DNA of 64,000 nt from Ignavibacterium sp. (lineage in GTDB: Bacteria; Bacteroidota; Ignavibacteria; Ignavibacteriales; Ignavibacteriaceae). The notes below the pieces were generated by a model. It was not told where the DNA came from. It saw only the letters and a list, made by a program, of their open reading frames with translations, and did not search any database. Below, one piece after another: positions 27,210 through 35,816 of the stretch. Position 1 is the stretch's first letter, and each line of letters opens with the position of its first letter. A program made the position numbers and the translations under genes. The DNA lies in NCBI RefSeq assembly GCF_025998815.1, contig NZ_AP026678.1, positions 2,604,001 to 2,668,000 on the forward strand. Direction: 5' to 3'.

Positions 27210-28085
27210 TTATTGATAAAGAGTTCCGGTATTTACAATTGGTTGAACTTCTGTTTCTGAGACCAGAGCAACCATTAAATTATTTACCATTGTTGCTTTC
27301 TTGTCTTCATCAAGTTTAACAATGTTTTGGTCACTGAGAGCTTTCAATGCCATTTCAACCATTCCAACAGCACCTTCAACAATTTTAGTTCTTGCTGCAA
27401 TGATTGCCTGAGCTTGCTGTCTTCTCAACATTGCCTGAGCAATTTCAGGTGCATATGCGAGATGAGAAATTCGTGCCTCAATTATTTCAACTCCAGCAAC
27501 TTCAAGTCTAAGCTGAAGCATGTTTTTAAGACTTTCTGCAATTTCCTGCGGAGTTCCTCGTAAGCTTGGCATATCTTCCTGATCAACATCATATGGATAT
27601 TCAGAAGCAAGCTGCCTGATTGCAGTTTCACTTTGAACATCAACAAATTGTTCGTAGTTCTCAACATCAAAAACAGCTTTGGCTGTATCAATCACACGCC
27701 AGACAACAACAGCTCCGATTTCAATCGGATTCCCATGAAGATCATTCACCTTTATTTTCTGGCTGTTAAAGTTCCGGATTCTTAATGAAACTTTTTTTCT
27801 TACTGTAAATGGATTTACCCACCAAAATCCGGATTCCCGAACGGTGCCTGTGTACTTACCGAATAAAATTAAAACTCTTGAGTCGTTCGGTTGAACTACA
27901 ATAAATCCACTTGCTATGAGAATAATTACAATGAGCATTGGAATGAAAATCCAAAGAATTGGTGCATTATTTGTCCGGATACCCGAAACTAAAAGATAAA
28001 TTTCCAGGGCTATTAAGCCGAGAAGCACTAAAAGCATTAAAAAGCCATTTAGTTTATTTGCTTTTTTTTCTGCTATTTTTTCCAT
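27210..28085 (-). CDS. SPFH/band-7 domain membrane protein
   Basis: A 291-residue protein. Two N-terminal hydrophobic helices (about 15-33 and 44-65) anchor it. The SPFH/band-7 domain (VVQPNDSRVLILFGKYTGTV ... WVNPFTVRKKVSLRIRNF) spans about 65-250, with a coiled AQAMLRRQQAQAIIAARTKI helix. Bacterial SPFH proteins form oligomeric rings that organise membrane microdomains or hold membrane proteases. AAAGGAG lies just upstream of the ATG. First gene of the SPFH / unknown / RHH unit. Confidence 0.9.
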   Translation of the reverse strand: MEKIAEKKANKLNGFLMLLVLLGLIALEIYLLVSGIRTNNAPILWIFIPMLIVIILIASGFIVVQPNDSRVLILFGKYTGTVRESGFWWVNPFTVRKKVSLRIRNFNSQKIKVNDLHGNPIEIGAVVVWRVIDTAKAVFDVENYEQFVDVQSETAIRQLASEYPYDVDQEDMPSLRGTPQEIAESLKNMLQLRLEVAGVEIIEARISHLAYAPEIAQAMLRRQQAQAIIAARTKIVEGAVGMVEMALKALSDQNIVKLDEDKKATMVNNLMVALVSETEVQPIVNTGTLYQ

Positions 28086-28116
28086 TTTTACACTCCTTTT
28101 GAAAATTGCTATCGTA

Positions 28117-28138
28117 ATGATATCATAATAATATCAAA
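28117..28138. promoter_or_regulatory. Candidate operator upstream of the SPFH operon
   Basis: ATGATATCAT (28117-28126) is a perfect 10-bp palindrome, followed at once by a second partial site AATAATATCA. It lies about 30-50 nt upstream of the SPFH start. Ribbon-helix-helix repressors commonly bind tandem short palindromes, and the operon encodes one, so autoregulation is a reasonable hypothesis. The region is AT-rich, so chance is not excluded. Confidence 0.35.
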
Positions 28139-28264
28139 AAGTCAATACCATTTTGAAAATTTTTTTCCGAGTTAATGGCAAAACGAATGTTCTGAAGAGT
28201 ATTAATATGTAGAGAGTGATATTTATTAAAAGCTTCGATATTTTAGCTGTAAAAAAAGATTGTT

Positions 28265-29332
28265 ATGATTAACAGAAACCACTTCCTGTTTAAAGTTCTG
28301 TTTGTTCTGCTAATGATTTCATTTTCTGTTCAAGGACAATCCGTAAGAGAAATTCGTGATAGTGTCGGATTTTGTTGGAATGGCAGCGAAATGGATTCGT
28401 TTATTTACTGGCTGGATAATAATAAGATAGTAAATGAGGACTTTGAATCGGAAAATTTATTTGCCGCAATTTCACCACACGATGATTATTTATATGCCGG
28501 AAGAATTTATTATCCGGTTTACAAAATGATTAAAGCAAAAGAGATAATCATATTTGGTGTTACTCACGGAGCAGTTCGAAAAGCAATCAATGATCCTCAG
28601 AATATTTTAATAATGGATGGATTTGATTATTGGAAAGGACCTTATGGAAATATAAAAGTTTCGGATTTACGAAATGAAATCAAGTCGAAACTTGACACTG
28701 ATTTTTATGAAGTTAATAATCTTGCTCATTCACTCGAGCATTCTATCGAAGCACTGATTCCATTTCTACAGCATTATAATCGGGAAATAAAAATCACACC
28801 GGTTATGGTAACAAGAATGCCTTTTGATAGGATGGATTCTATTGCAGTAAAGCTATCAGAAGTAATTTTAAACTATGCTAATGAGAAAAATCTTAAACCA
28901 GGAAAAGATTTATTTCTTCTTATTTCTAATGATGCAAATCATTACGGAGAGGATTTTAACAATTATCCTTATGGACTTGATGAGGTTGCACATGAAAGAG
29001 CAACTAATGAAGATAGAAGAATTGCTTCTCTTTTTAACGGCGATATTTCAACCGGGAAAATTGCGGATTTAACAAAAGAGCTTTGGACAGAAACTGAGGC
29101 AAAAGAAATTTATCCTCTGTGGTGTGGAAGATATCCAATAATAATGGGATTACTAACAGCAAAGCATCTGTCAGAAAAATTAGGAAAGAGTATTAGTGGG
29201 AAACTCTTCTGTTATTCAGATACTTTTTCAGAAAAAGTTTTATCATTCAATAAATCTGAAATGGGGTTGACAGCTCCATTTTCCCTCAAGCATTGGGTCG
29301 GATTTTTGTCAGCGGGATTTTATCTGAAATAA
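28265..29332 (+). CDS. Exported MEMO-family (AmmeMemoRadiSam system B) protein
   Basis: A 355-residue protein with a signal peptide (MINRNHFLFKVLFVLLMISF...GQ). The rest matches the MEMO fold: AAISPHDDYLYAGRIYYPVYK near residue 66, the conserved EHSIEALIPFLQHY, and SNDANHYGEDF. The family is related to metal-dependent dioxygenases (LigB-like), and its His and Asp/Glu residues are largely kept. MEMO is normally cytosolic and next to AMMECR1 and a radical SAM gene; neither is here, and the protein is exported. Its function outside the cytoplasm is unknown. Confidence 0.8.
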   Translation: MINRNHFLFKVLFVLLMISFSVQGQSVREIRDSVGFCWNGSEMDSFIYWLDNNKIVNEDFESENLFAAISPHDDYLYAGRIYYPVYKMIKAKEIIIFGVTHGAVRKAINDPQNILIMDGFDYWKGPYGNIKVSDLRNEIKSKLDTDFYEVNNLAHSLEHSIEALIPFLQHYNREIKITPVMVTRMPFDRMDSIAVKLSEVILNYANEKNLKPGKDLFLLISNDANHYGEDFNNYPYGLDEVAHERATNEDRRIASLFNGDISTGKIADLTKELWTETEAKEIYPLWCGRYPIIMGLLTAKHLSEKLGKSISGKLFCYSDTFSEKVLSFNKSEMGLTAPFSLKHWVGFLSAGFYLK

Positions 29333-29338
29333 TCTGAT

Positions 29339-29360
29339 AATGCAAGGATATTCTTGCATT
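29339..29360. terminator. Small hairpin between convergent genes
   Basis: AATGCAAG (29339-29346) pairs with CTTGCATT (29353-29360) around a six-base loop, between the stops of two convergent genes. No clean T run follows, so its strength is uncertain. Confidence 0.5.
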
Positions 29361-29368
29361 CTGATGAA

Positions 29369-30049
29369 TTACTTTTTCAGTTTATCCTTAAATATTTTCT
29401 CAAACTTTTCAACCTTGGGTGTAATAACAAAAGCACAATAACCCTGATATGGATTATTCTCATAATAATTTTGATGATAGTCTTCTGCTGGATAGAATTT
29501 TTTAAACTCAACTATCTCTGTTACAATTGGGTTGTCCCAGATTTTTTCTTCTTCAAGTTTCTTTCTATAGTACTCTGCTTTTTGTTTCTGCTCTTCGTTG
29601 TGATAAAAGATTACCGAACGATACTGAGTACCAACATCATTCCCTTGTCGGTTTAATGTTGTCGGATCGTGAGTTTTCCAAAATATCTCAAGCAATTCAT
29701 CATAAGTTATTATTGATGGGTCAAAATAAATTTGTGTACATTCAGCGTGACCCGTAGTGCCGGTACAAACTTCTTTGTAAGTGGGATTATCAGTTGTGCC
29801 ACCTGAGTAACCTGAAATAACTTTTTGAACACCTTTAACTCTTTCGAATATTGCTTCCGTGCACCAGAAGCAACCTGAACCAAAGGTTGCGATTTCTAAA
29901 TTGCTTTTAACTTGATTGTCCATAACCTTTTCCTGATTATTTTTTGAGACGGTGTTATCACAAGAAAAAAATATTAGTGAAATAAATACTGTTGATATAA
30001 TAAATGCCAAGGGTTTAACTATAATTTTAATTTCGGATTTGAATTTCAT
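29369..30049 (-). CDS. msrA: Peptide methionine sulfoxide reductase MsrA, lipoprotein form
   Basis: A 226-residue enzyme. A signal peptide ends in lipobox IFFSC (Cys30), so it is anchored outside the cytoplasmic membrane. The MsrA domain starts at [13 protein letters not shown] with catalytic Cys60, followed by [15 protein letters not shown] and the C-terminal NPYQGYC resolving-Cys region. It reduces methionine-S-sulfoxide in damaged envelope proteins. No MsrB is fused or adjacent. Confidence 0.95.
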   Translation of the reverse strand: MKFKSEIKIIVKPLAFIISTVFISLIFFSCDNTVSKNNQEKVMDNQVKSNLEIATFGSGCFWCTEAIFERVKGVQKVISGYSGGTTDNPTYKEVCTGTTGHAECTQIYFDPSIITYDELLEIFWKTHDPTTLNRQGNDVGTQYRSVIFYHNEEQKQKAEYYRKKLEEEKIWDNPIVTEIVEFKKFYPAEDYHQNYYENNPYQGYCAFVITPKVEKFEKIFKDKLKK

Positions 30050-30169
30050 CTGGTTGCTTATTTATTAATATTGTTTAATCAAACAAACTGATTTTTAATC
30101 TGGTTCAAAATAAAGGATTGTTCGGGAGAAAAGAATTGCTGAATTTTGCCCTGACAAAAAAGGAAATTT

Positions 30170-30760
30170 ATGACAACAATTGTTGACTTTGGTGATATCA
30201 ATTCTAGGGAAGTTGCAGAAGTACTTAAAAATATAACTGATGATTTTATCGTATCATCGAGTGAGGTTGATATTTGTCGCGCTGATAAAATAATTTTTCC
30301 TGGTGCAGGAAGTGCAAAAGATGTAATGAAAAAGATTCATCTGCTTAACCTTTTTTCAGTGCTTCGGATAATAATTGATAAACCAATGCTCGGTATCGGT
30401 TTGGGTATGCAGATAATGTGTGAACACACTTCAGAAGGAAATCTTTCCTGCCTTGGAATATTTCCTGGAGGTATAATCAAGATTGAAAATTCAAATCAAA
30501 GTGAAACACACGAAGGTTTTGATAAAGTGAAGATAATTAAAGATTGCCCGTTATTCATTGACATTCCAACCGATTCAGAGTTTTACTTTAAGCATTCTTA
30601 CTTTTTACCAATAAATGAATTTACTGTTGCAACAAGTAAGAGAGGCGACAGAGAGTTTACTTCAGCTATTCAAAAAGATTTATCTTTTGGGGTTCAGTTT
30701 CATCCTGAAAAATCAGGCGAAGCAGGATTGAAACTTCTGGAAAATTTCATAAAGCTTTAA
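30170..30760 (+). CDS. HisH-type glutamine amidotransferase lacking the catalytic cysteine
   Basis: A 196-residue class-I glutaminase-like protein of the HisH family: PGAGSAKD near residue 44, PGGIIKIE near 99, HSYF near 142, FHPEKSGEAG at 177-186. The nucleophile elbow, normally GICLGMQ, is here GIGLGMQ: residue 77 is Gly (GGT), one base from Cys TGT. His178 and Glu180 of the triad are kept. Without Cys it should not hydrolyse glutamine. The PHMGWN segment of true HisH is also absent. It stands alone, with no hisF or other his genes nearby, so it may be a structural or ammonia-dependent partner, or be decaying. Confidence 0.8.
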   Translation: MTTIVDFGDINSREVAEVLKNITDDFIVSSSEVDICRADKIIFPGAGSAKDVMKKIHLLNLFSVLRIIIDKPMLGIGLGMQIMCEHTSEGNLSCLGIFPGGIIKIENSNQSETHEGFDKVKIIKDCPLFIDIPTDSEFYFKHSYFLPINEFTVATSKRGDREFTSAIQKDLSFGVQFHPEKSGEAGLKLLENFIKL

Positions 30761-30802
30761 GACAATATTTATTTTAAGATAAATAAATTTATAAACTGAA
30801 TT

Positions 30803-31225
30803 ATGGAAAAAAGAAAAGAATTCTCTTCATTCGAAACTGAAATAATTGTAAGACCAGATGATATTGATATGAACAATCATGTTCACAATTCAAAATATCT
30901 CGATTATGTTCAAACCGCCCGTTACATTCAGATGCGTGATAATTATAAATTTCCTATGGAAGAGTATCTTGAGCGGGGATACAACTGGTATGCAAGCACA
31001 GCACACATTGAGTTCAAGCGTTCATTAAAGTTTGGTGATATTGCTGTTGTAAAAACTCAGATTAAAGAATGGAGCGGTGCTCAGGTAATAATCAATTTCT
31101 GGATAATGAACAAGCAAACCAATAAAGTAGCTGCAGAAGGTTATATAGTTTATACATTTGTTTCTCTTTCTTCCGGAAGACCTGTTAGAATTCCCGAAGA
31201 TGTGCTCGAAAGACACAACATCTGA
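30803..31225 (+). CDS. Acyl-CoA thioesterase, YbgC/FadM-like hotdog fold
   Basis: A 140-residue single hotdog-fold protein. The segment VRPDDIDMNNHVHNSKYLDY contains the 4HBT signature with the catalytic Asp (DxDxNNHVxN). The later FKRSLKFGDIAVVKTQI and IVYTFVSLSSGRPVRIP fit strands of the fold. It hydrolyses short- or medium-chain acyl-CoA thioesters. Encoded 42 nt after the HisH-like gene. Confidence 0.9.
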   Translation: MEKRKEFSSFETEIIVRPDDIDMNNHVHNSKYLDYVQTARYIQMRDNYKFPMEEYLERGYNWYASTAHIEFKRSLKFGDIAVVKTQIKEWSGAQVIINFWIMNKQTNKVAAEGYIVYTFVSLSSGRPVRIPEDVLERHNI

Positions 31226-31313
31226 TTGAATTCAAAACAAAACAAAATTGATTTTTAAATCCGATACATATACTTTTTCAACAAGAAAAATCTAACATAA
31301 GGGATTGGCACAA

Positions 31314-31886
31314 GTGAATAAACCAAATTCAAGTGATTACGAATTATTGCAGAGAGTACTTAAAAGAGACTCCAAAGCACTCGAGGCATTGTATGATAAA
31401 TACTCTCCTTTATTGTTCACACTTATAAAAAGAATTGTTAAAGATGATAAACTTGCGGAAGAAGTTCTGGCTGATGTATTTGTTATTATCTGGCAAAAAA
31501 CAAATCTATATAATTTTGATTACAGAAATGTTTTCGGTTGGATTGTTTTACTTACAAAAAACAAAGCCGTTGATACATTAAGAAGAAAAAACGGTAATGT
31601 AAAAGTTGAGTACAGTGATGAATTCGAAAACACTTTTATCATTCCAACAATTTATGATTATAATGATTTTGGATTTGATGAAGCAGTAAACAAAAGCGAA
31701 CAATTAAAATCAGCGGTTTCAAAACTTACAGAAGCACAAAGATATGTTCTTCAGTTAGCATTCTTTGAGGGAATGACTCAAAGCGAAATAGCCGCAAAAC
31801 TTAAAATCCCTCTCCCAACAGTCAAATCAAAAATTAAAGTTGCATTGAACACATTAAAAGAAAAAATGAATTCAGAGGAAGTGTGA
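31314..31886 (+). CDS. ECF-type RNA polymerase sigma factor
   Basis: A 190-residue sigma-70 ECF factor. Region 2 spans about 20-90 (LFTLIKRIVKDDKLAEEVLADVF; NVFGWIVLLTKNKAVDTLRR). Region 4 spans about 125-185 (LTEAQRYVLQLAFFEGMTQSEIAAKL, PLPTVKSKI helix-turn-helix). GTG at 31314 is preferred to TTG at 31305, because AAGGGA (31299-31304) is then 9 nt away. The anti-sigma-like gene follows after one base, forming a regulatory pair. No target promoters could be identified. Confidence 0.9.
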   Translation: MNKPNSSDYELLQRVLKRDSKALEALYDKYSPLLFTLIKRIVKDDKLAEEVLADVFVIIWQKTNLYNFDYRNVFGWIVLLTKNKAVDTLRRKNGNVKVEYSDEFENTFIIPTIYDYNDFGFDEAVNKSEQLKSAVSKLTEAQRYVLQLAFFEGMTQSEIAAKLKIPLPTVKSKIKVALNTLKEKMNSEEV

Positions 31887-31887
31887 T

Positions 31888-32907
31888 ATGGATAGAATTG
31901 AAGCCAAAGATTATTTACAAGCCGCTGCTTTAGGTTGCCTGGATGAAAATGAACTAAATGAACTGAAAGAACTTCTTGAGTTTGATAGTGAATTACAGTT
32001 TGAGCTGGCTTCATATCAAACATTGTGTGCTTTAATTCCATTCTCGCTTGAGATAATAAATCTCGGTGATATTGTAAAGGATAATGTTGCATTAAGATTG
32101 AAAAGAATTGAAGAAGAGCTGCGTGCTAAGAGAGAAGCAGAATTAAAATCACAATTGCCAGAAGTTAAAGTAGAGGATACATCTGAAATAAATGAAGAAA
32201 TAAAACCTTCGGAAACTCCTGTTGAAGATTTGTCTTCTGAAATTTCATCTGAACCTTCGGTTGAAGAAATTCCACAGGAATTAGAAATTGAAACTCCGGA
32301 AGTAATTGAAGCACCAATTCCTGAGAGTTATCTGGCTGAAGATATAACTAAAACAGAAGATATTCCAGATGTTCCAATAGAGGAAGAAATTTTTGTTGAT
32401 GAAATAATTGAAACAGAAATAGAAGAACCGGAAACGAAGGAATTAGAAAGCGATATTTTTCAGCAAGAAGATGAGAGAACAATCGAGCAGGAAATAGCAG
32501 AGGAAACAATTGAGCCGATTGAAGATATTAAATACGAAGAACCGAAATCCGAAGAACCTAAAAAGATTGTTGAGTCGTATGCCGGACCAGTAAAAGTCGA
32601 TCACTCTTACGCTGAATCTAAATTTGCAGATATTACTTCCAGAACAATTGCTGAAAAATTGCAGAAGTCATTTCAGATGGACATAGAAGCAATTAAACGA
32701 ACAGTTGATAAATCAGAATCAAAACTTTTTAAGAGTATAATTTCGCTTATTATAATTTGTGCTGTACTGCTTGCAATTTCAATCTTTATTTTCTTTAAGT
32801 TCACAGCTGATATAAAGAAGCTTGAAAATGAGATTGATATAATAAAAAAATCAAGTTCGGTTGGAAGCGTTTATTATAATCATAAAATTTTATCTGAGTT
32901 TTCATAA
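31888..32907 (+). CDS. Membrane anti-sigma factor-like protein with acidic linker
   Basis: A 339-residue protein. The N-terminal 60 residues (YLQAAALGCLDENELNELKELL) resemble the RskA/anti-sigma helical bundle that clasps ECF factors. Residues about 75-225 are an unusually long Glu/Pro/Ile-rich acidic segment. A transmembrane helix lies at about 281-303 (IISLIIICAVLLAISIFIFF), followed by a short coiled coil and a small periplasmic tail. It immediately follows the ECF sigma gene. It is much larger in the cytoplasmic linker than in the periplasm, which is unusual for this class. Its end overlaps the convergent gene by 28 nt. Confidence 0.75.
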   Translation: MDRIEAKDYLQAAALGCLDENELNELKELLEFDSELQFELASYQTLCALIPFSLEIINLGDIVKDNVALRLKRIEEELRAKREAELKSQLPEVKVEDTSEINEEIKPSETPVEDLSSEISSEPSVEEIPQELEIETPEVIEAPIPESYLAEDITKTEDIPDVPIEEEIFVDEIIETEIEEPETKELESDIFQQEDERTIEQEIAEETIEPIEDIKYEEPKSEEPKKIVESYAGPVKVDHSYAESKFADITSRTIAEKLQKSFQMDIEAIKRTVDKSESKLFKSIISLIIICAVLLAISIFIFFKFTADIKKLENEIDIIKKSSSVGSVYYNHKILSEFS

Positions 32908-33422
32908 TCATCAGTCTGTTGATTGCGGTTTGCAATGATGAAGAGTATAAGCGCAATCAGAATAATAATAAACCAGAACCTCAAAATAATTTGCCAGATA
33001 GCTTCAATAAAAACAAATGCTTTAAAGTTAATCCTATCAAACAAATAAAACATTCCAACTGCAAACAGCAATATCGAAAGAAATAAAAAAACAATTTTCC
33101 TTTTATCAGATAGATAAACGAACAAAAGAGATATTCCGCTGATAATAAATATTGAAGGAAATATCATTCGTGCAGGATTCCAGATTGTGAATGATGATTC
33201 AACTGCAAGTACAATTCCTGAAAGAAAAATAAAACTGCCTGTAAAAATCCCACCCTTATTTGATTCTACAAATGAGTTGAACCAAAGACTTATCCCTGCA
33301 ACCAGAAAAATGTATGAAATCATTTCAATCAGAGAAAAGTCTGCTAAACCAATCAAATTAAAAAACAGCAGGACGGTTATTAAAAATATTATGACAGCAA
33401 AAACAGTTTTAAAATTTTTCAC
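32880..33422 (-). CDS. Hypothetical multi-pass membrane protein
   Basis: A 180-residue protein with six predicted hydrophobic helices and a short hydrophilic tail. The arrangement of paired helices resembles the LiaF-type/DUF5668 transmembrane modules found in many Bacteroidota, which have no settled function. Its ATG overlaps the arginase stop by 4 nt, so it is cotranscribed with arginase. Confidence 0.7.
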   Translation of the reverse strand: MKNFKTVFAVIIFLITVLLFFNLIGLADFSLIEMISYIFLVAGISLWFNSFVESNKGGIFTGSFIFLSGIVLAVESSFTIWNPARMIFPSIFIISGISLLFVYLSDKRKIVFLFLSILLFAVGMFYLFDRINFKAFVFIEAIWQIILRFWFIIILIALILFIIANRNQQTDDYENSDKIL

Positions 33423-34333
33423 AATATTCTTTGTCCCATACTTGAAGCAATAAGTTCAGCAGCAAACACTGCGCTTGTATTATGAACATCGAGAATTGGA
33501 TTTACTTCGGCAACTTCGAGCGAAGACATACAACCACACTCAGCTATTGTTTCCATTAGTAAGTGAGCTTCGCGATAATTTAATCCGCCTTTAACCGGAG
33601 TTCCAACGCCCGGTGCAATTGACGGATCAACACTATCAACATCAAAACTGATATGAATATGATCAACCTGTTGACGAAATTGTTTTAATACCCGAGATAT
33701 GACTCTGTGAATACCAAGTTTATCGATATCACTCATTGTATAAACAGTTGGATTCAACTTTCGGATATTTTTTCTTTCTTCAATATCAACGCTTCTTATT
33801 CCAATCAGTGCACAATGTTCCGGTTTAAGTTTTGGTTTGAATCCATAAAAATTTACCAACGACGGATGACCAAGTCCCATTGAAGCAGCAAGAGGCATTC
33901 CGTGAATGTTCCCACTTGGCGTAGTTTCGTGAGTATTCATATCAGCGTGTGCATCAATCCATATAACACCGAGTGACTTTTTATTTTTTCTGCAATGAGC
34001 AGCAATTCCGGCAATCGTTCCTATAGCCATTGAATGATCACCTCCGATGCAAAGAGGGAAATTTCCTTTATCGAGAACTTTCTCAACTGTTCTGGCAAGT
34101 GTTAATGAGGTCTTTAAAACTTCATTCAAATAACGAAGTTTTGGATCCCCGACTCTTTGCTTCTCCATTATTTTGATTTTGATGTCGCCCAAATCTTCAA
34201 CTTTATAACCGAGGTTACGAAGTCGTCTTTCAAGGTTAGCAATTCTCAATGCAGAAGGACCCATATCAACACCTCTTCTGCCTGAGCCGAGATCCATTGG
34301 AAATCCGATTATTGAAATATTTTCTCTTGGCAT
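33419..34333 (-). CDS. rocF: Arginase
   Basis: A ureohydrolase with all metal ligands visible: GGDHSMAIG, DAHADMNTH and the C-terminal DVDSVDPSIAPGVGTP. The N-terminal GFPMDLGSGRRGVDMGPSALR is typical of arginases rather than agmatinases or formimidoylglutamases. It cleaves arginine to ornithine and urea using two manganese ions. The start at 34333 (MPRENISIIGFP) fits the family; an upstream in-frame ATG at 34369 would add 12 unusual residues, and neither has a clear ribosome site. A small membrane protein gene overlaps its end. Confidence 0.9.
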   Translation of the reverse strand: MPRENISIIGFPMDLGSGRRGVDMGPSALRIANLERRLRNLGYKVEDLGDIKIKIMEKQRVGDPKLRYLNEVLKTSLTLARTVEKVLDKGNFPLCIGGDHSMAIGTIAGIAAHCRKNKKSLGVIWIDAHADMNTHETTPSGNIHGMPLAASMGLGHPSLVNFYGFKPKLKPEHCALIGIRSVDIEERKNIRKLNPTVYTMSDIDKLGIHRVISRVLKQFRQQVDHIHISFDVDSVDPSIAPGVGTPVKGGLNYREAHLLMETIAECGCMSSLEVAEVNPILDVHNTSAVFAAELIASSMGQRIL

Positions 34334-34461
34334 AAAACAATCATTTTGTTGTAAGCAAGTTAATGCCATTCATAATATTTTGCCAAGATTTCCAATCATA
34401 CTCCGAAATTCTTTGACTGATTATCAGTAATTTTGGAATAAGAAAAACATAAAATTTTAAT

Positions 34462-35811
34462 ATGAAGTTTAATACCGAACCCTGGCTAAATGTTGGTATT
34501 CTTACTGACGATAAAATTAATTTTGAACTTTACGGTGATTTCAGTTCCATTGTAACAAACAAAACTTTAAATGGAGTTTTTACCGCAGAGCTGAAAAACA
34601 ATAAAATTATTTGTAAAGGAAATAACATCACTGTTGAAGCAGAAGAAGAAATAATCTTTGAACCTTCTGACCCGGTATCAGAAAGTTTCTTGCTTCGTGA
34701 TGTTATTATTGGAGTTAAGTTTCACTGGGAAAGAAGAGAGAAGCAACGATTCAATTATTTTCTGAAAATAATTAAAAACGGAAATCAGCTTACCGCAATA
34801 AACTATCTTCCTGTTGAAGCTTATCTGACAAGCGTTATTTCATCAGAAATGAGTGCAAAGTGTTCAATTAATTTGCTTCGCTCACAAGCAGTTGTTGCAA
34901 GAAGTTGGTTACTTGCTCAACTTCAAAATAAGGAAAAAGAAAAAATTAAAGACCCTTCGCTCAAGCCGGTAAAAACTGACGAAGAACTAATTACCTGGTA
35001 TGACCGCGAAGCTCACACACTTTTTGATGTTTGTGCGGATGACCATTGCCAGAGATTTCAGGGAGTTACAAAAGTTACAACAGATACAGCATTCAAAGCT
35101 ATTAAAGATACACGAGGAATTGTTCTGATTAGTGATGATGAAATTTGTGATACAAGATATTCCAAATCCTGTGGAGGAATGAGTGAATCTTATGAAAATG
35201 TTTGGGAACCTGTGAAGTATAAATATTTACAACCGGTTATTGATTATAAGTTTGAACCTGAAAATCTTGAGCTTGATTTAACAAAAGAAGAAAATGCTGT
35301 TAAGTGGATTAAAGCCAATCCACCTGCATTCTGTAATACAAGCGACCCAAAAATTCTTAATCAGATTTTACTGGATTATGACCAGGAAACAAAAGATTTT
35401 TATCGCTGGAAAGTTGAGTATTCACAAAACGAATTGAGTAATCTGATTAAAGAGAAACTTGGAATTGATTTCGGAGACATAGTTGATCTTGTTCCCGTTG
35501 AAAGAGGTTACTCTGCAAGATTAATTAAATTGAAAATTGTTGGAACTAAAAAATCTTTAGTCATTGGCAAAGAATTGGAAATCAGAAGAGTGCTTTCTCC
35601 AAGCCATCTTTACAGCAGTGCATTTTATGTTGAAAAGGAAAATATAAGCGAGGGCATTCCACAGAAATTTATTTTATTCGGGGCTGGGTGGGGACACGGT
35701 GTTGGCTTATGCCAGATTGGTGCGGCAGTAATGGCAGAGCAAGGTTATCAGTTTGATGAGATACTCATTCATTATTTCCCAAATGCTCAGATAAAACGGA
35801 TTTATAGCTGA
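34462..35811 (+). CDS. SpoIID/LytB-domain protein
   Basis: A 449-residue protein. The SpoIID domain is clear: VEAYLTSVISSEMSAKCSIN, LRSQAVVARSWLLAQ, YSKSCGGMSE and GWGHGVGLCQIGAAVMAEQGY. SpoIID proteins cleave denuded peptidoglycan as lytic transglycosylases. No signal peptide is visible at the N-terminus (MKFNTEPWLNVGIL), which is odd for a cell-wall enzyme but appears common in related Bacteroidota proteins. An insertion of about 50 residues separates the two halves of the domain. First gene of a four-gene operon. Confidence 0.85.
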   Translation: MKFNTEPWLNVGILTDDKINFELYGDFSSIVTNKTLNGVFTAELKNNKIICKGNNITVEAEEEIIFEPSDPVSESFLLRDVIIGVKFHWERREKQRFNYFLKIIKNGNQLTAINYLPVEAYLTSVISSEMSAKCSINLLRSQAVVARSWLLAQLQNKEKEKIKDPSLKPVKTDEELITWYDREAHTLFDVCADDHCQRFQGVTKVTTDTAFKAIKDTRGIVLISDDEICDTRYSKSCGGMSESYENVWEPVKYKYLQPVIDYKFEPENLELDLTKEENAVKWIKANPPAFCNTSDPKILNQILLDYDQETKDFYRWKVEYSQNELSNLIKEKLGIDFGDIVDLVPVERGYSARLIKLKIVGTKKSLVIGKELEIRRVLSPSHLYSSAFYVEKENISEGIPQKFILFGAGWGHGVGLCQIGAAVMAEQGYQFDEILIHYFPNAQIKRIYS

Positions 35812-35816
35812 AGACG

